Source: CAZYZQ01 sp964652075 (GTDB taxonomy: Bacteria; Bacillota; Clostridia; Oscillospirales; Oscillospiraceae). From it: 5,768 nt of DNA. Below the pieces are notes generated by a model, which made no database searches, was not told the DNA's origin, and worked only from the letters and a program-made list of their open reading frames with translations. The stretch is taken from assembly GCA_964652075.1 (NCBI GenBank), contig CAZYZQ010000118.1:1-5768 (forward strand), in the 5' to 3' direction. Below, piece after piece: positions 3,809-5,768 of this stretch. The number at the start of each line of letters is the position of its first letter. Within the stretch, counting starts at the first letter, position 1. The position numbers and the translations under genes are program-made.

Positions 3809-5768
3809 TTATGCGTAGTAGTTGATGAGGCAGCCCTTGAGGATAATATCACGATCCTCAGCGGTGAGGTTTTCGAGCTTCAGCGGGATCTGCGTCTTCT
3901 TTTCACCCTGCATCAGCGTGGCCGTGAAGGCCATTGCGCCGGAGGCAAGGGCGGTACGGATGCCGGGCAGGTAGAGCCGGTCGCCGGGCTGGATGTTGTA
4001 GTCCGCAATGTGGTCGACCGTGAAGGGCAGCATGCCCCAGTTGATGACGTTGGAGCGGTAGCGCTTCGTCGCGAAGTCCTCGCAGAGGTTTGCACAGCCG
4101 CCGAGCACGCGCTGGCAGGACGCGGCCTGCTCGCGGGCGGAGCCGTCGCCGGGGCGGATCGCCATGACAAGACTGCCGAGGCCGGTGGTCTGCGGGTCTG
4201 CGCCGTCCAGCGCGGCCAGCACCTCGGGGGCGTTGGGATTGGCGCGGCGCGCAAGCTCCAGTGCCTGTACAGCCTTCGCGCGGCCGACATACTGCGGGTC
4301 CTTGCGCGAGAGCGTGAACTCGGCCAGCTTCAGCGGATTGGAGCGGTAGGAGGAGGTCTCGCCGGAGGGGATCAGCTCGTCCGTCGTGGTCACCGCGTCG
4401 TAGATCGCGGAGGCGACGGTCAGCATCAGGTTCTCCGGCAGGGCGATCTGTTCGGGCCAGTCGGCGATGTTCGGGCCGAAGACCAGCTCCTGCTTCGGGT
4501 CGGGCCTGCCCGCGCCGAAGTAGACGCGCGCGTCGTAGGCGGAGCGGTCGAAGGTATAGGGCAGGTACGCCGGGTCGGCGGGCGGCTCGGGCAGATCCAT
4601 TGCGGAGGTGATCGCGCCGCCGTTCAGCGCCGTCGCGGCGATGGAGCGCGCGTCCATCAGGGCAACATAGGCGGCCTGATTGTTCGCGGGCTTCGAGCCT
4701 TCGCGGTTCGGGAAGTTGCGGGTGGAGTGGCGGATGGAGAAGCCGCCGTTGGCGGGCACGTCGCCCGCGCCGAAGCAGGGGCCGCAGAACGCGCTCCGCA
4801 CGGAGGCACCGGAGGCCATCAGCTTGCCCAGCGCGCCGTTTTTCGCCAGCTCCATCATGACGGGCTGGCTCGTCGGGTAGACGGAGAGCCAGAAGTGGTC
4901 GGAGCCGATGGGATGGCCATTCAGAATGGCGGCGGTCTGCATCATGTTCTGATACGTGCCGCCCGAGCAGCCTGCGATGACGCCCTGATCGGCGTAGAAT
5001 TTGCCGCCATGGATTTTTTCGCACAGGCTCGGTGCGGGGTGGGCAAGGCCCAGCGTCTTCTGCGTGGTGGCGTCGACGCCGTGCAGAATGTCCTCGAGGT
5101 TTTCGTTGAATTCACGGATTGTAAAGGCGTTCGACGGGTGGAACGGCAGCGCGATCATCGGCTCGACCTTCGACAGATCAACCTCGATCAGCGCGTCGTA
5201 GTACGCGCCGTCGGCCGGTTCGAGCTTCTTGTAGTCGTGCGGGCGGCCGTGCGCCGTCAGCGCTTTTTGCACCGTCTCGTCCGTCTGCCAGATGGAGGAC
5301 AGGCAGCTTGTCTCCGTCGTCATGACGTCGATGCCGCTGCGGTAGTCCATCGCGAGATTCGCAACGCCGGGGCCGAAGAACTCCATGACGCTGTTCTTGA
5401 CATAGCCCTGCCGGAAGGTCGCGCCGATCAGCGCGATTGCAACGTCTTGCGGGCCGACGCCGGGGCGCGGCGCGCCGGTCAGATAGATGGCAACGACGCG
5501 CGGGTAGGCGATATCGTAGGTCTTTTCCAGCAGCTGCTTAACCAGCTCCGGGCCGCCCTCGCCGATGGCCATGGTGCCGTAGGCGCCGTAGCGGGTGTGG
5601 GAGTCTGAGCCGATGATCATCTTGCCGCCGCCCGCGTACATCTCACGCATATAGCTGTGGATGACGGACTGGTGGGCCGGGACAAACTCGCCGCCGTACT
5701 TTTTCGCGGCGGACAGGCCGAAAATGTGGTCGTCCTCGTTGATCGTGCCGCCGACGGCGCACAGAGAG
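3809..5768 (-). CDS. Aconitase-superfamily hydratase, YbhJ-like (5' end outside the window)
   Basis: The visible part is 652 codons plus TAA, open to the right edge; the Met at 5650 is internal, because homology continues upstream of it (CAVGGTINEDDHIFGLSAAK). Numbering from the first full codon (5767-5765), aconitase landmarks run in order: GSDSHT (53-58); IEVDLS with LPFHP (194-210); first Fe-S cysteine Cys267 in AGCSGGTYQNM; Cys328 and Cys331 in FCGPCFGAGD; a RNFPNR arginine pair (350, 355); ETSSYRSN (470-477); and the C-terminal swivel domain with GSAREQ (542-547), then NVINWGMLPF. Three cluster cysteines imply a [4Fe-4S] dehydratase that moves a hydroxyl between adjacent carbons of a carboxylic acid in the cytoplasm. 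The layout follows mitochondrial-type aconitase, but some substrate-contact positions differ, so citrate may not be the substrate. About 100 N-terminal residues are probably missing if its length is like that of E. coli YbhJ. A true aconitate hydratase is the alternative. Confidence 0.9.
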   Translation of the reverse strand, partial: SLCAVGGTINEDDHIFGLSAAKKYGGEFVPAHQSVIHSYMREMYAGGGKMIIGSDSHTRYGAYGTMAIGEGGPELVKQLLEKTYDIAYPRVVAIYLTGAPRPGVGPQDVAIALIGATFRQGYVKNSVMEFFGPGVANLAMDYRSGIDVMTTETSCLSSIWQTDETVQKALTAHGRPHDYKKLEPADGAYYDALIEVDLSKVEPMIALPFHPSNAFTIREFNENLEDILHGVDATTQKTLGLAHPAPSLCEKIHGGKFYADQGVIAGCSGGTYQNMMQTAAILNGHPIGSDHFWLSVYPTSQPVMMELAKNGALGKLMASGASVRSAFCGPCFGAGDVPANGGFSIRHSTRNFPNREGSKPANNQAAYVALMDARSIAATALNGGAITSAMDLPEPPADPAYLPYTFDRSAYDARVYFGAGRPDPKQELVFGPNIADWPEQIALPENLMLTVASAIYDAVTTTDELIPSGETSSYRSNPLKLAEFTLSRKDPQYVGRAKAVQALELARRANPNAPEVLAALDGADPQTTGLGSLVMAIRPGDGSAREQAASCQRVLGGCANLCEDFATKRYRSNVINWGMLPFTVDHIADYNIQPGDRLYLPGIRTALASGAMAFTATLMQGEKKTQIPLKLENLTAEDRDIILKGCLINYYA

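Noticed and set aside
3668..5608. Long plus-strand open frame (about 646 codons) opposite the hydratase gene
   Set aside because: It lies antisense to a gene with clear homology throughout. It is rich in Val, Ala, Arg and Gly as expected from GC-rich codons read backwards, has no recognisable domain, and would begin inside znuA. It is a by-product of codon bias.

Overview
This is a GC-rich bacterial window in which every supportable gene lies on the minus strand. Strong GGAGG-type ribosome binding sites, a TTG start, a solute-binding lipoprotein with an LTAC lipobox, tight ATGA overlaps and an ECF-type sigma factor paired with a membrane protein all suggest a Firmicute. The strong preference for G or C at third codon positions fits a high-GC gut clostridium (Oscillospiraceae-like). 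That placement is an inference from style, not from a marker gene.

Read in the direction of transcription, from right to left, there are three units. (1) Positions 5767 to 3809 hold most of an aconitase-superfamily hydratase resembling E. coli YbhJ. Its N-terminus lies beyond the right edge. It ends at a strong GC-rich terminator hairpin (3773-3799). (2) A consensus-like promoter (TTGACA/TATAAC, 3735-3764) follows at once and carries a 7-1-7 inverted repeat that could be a metalloregulator operator. It drives a three-gene zinc-type ABC importer: znuA (binding lipoprotein, TTG start), znuC (ATPase) and znuB (permease). The genes are joined by two 4-bp ATGA overlaps and closed by a perfectly symmetric terminator (1200-1231) just after the znuB stop. 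(3) An ECF-like sigma-70 factor (1130-645) overlaps a single-pass membrane protein (676-80), which is probably its anti-sigma factor or sensor.

In the importer, ZnuA should capture Zn2+ outside the membrane through three His and one Asp plus a His-rich loop, ZnuB should form the channel and ZnuC should hydrolyse ATP. The sigma/anti-sigma pair should form a surface-signal circuit with an unknown stimulus. The hydratase is not obviously linked to either.

No CRISPR array, mobile element, tRNA or rRNA was seen, and no gene-free stretch exceeds 300 bases. Most of the window is ordinary housekeeping content. The parts most worth a second look are the sensor protein with two well-placed translation starts, the hydratase's altered active-site motifs, and the operator-like palindrome in the znu promoter.
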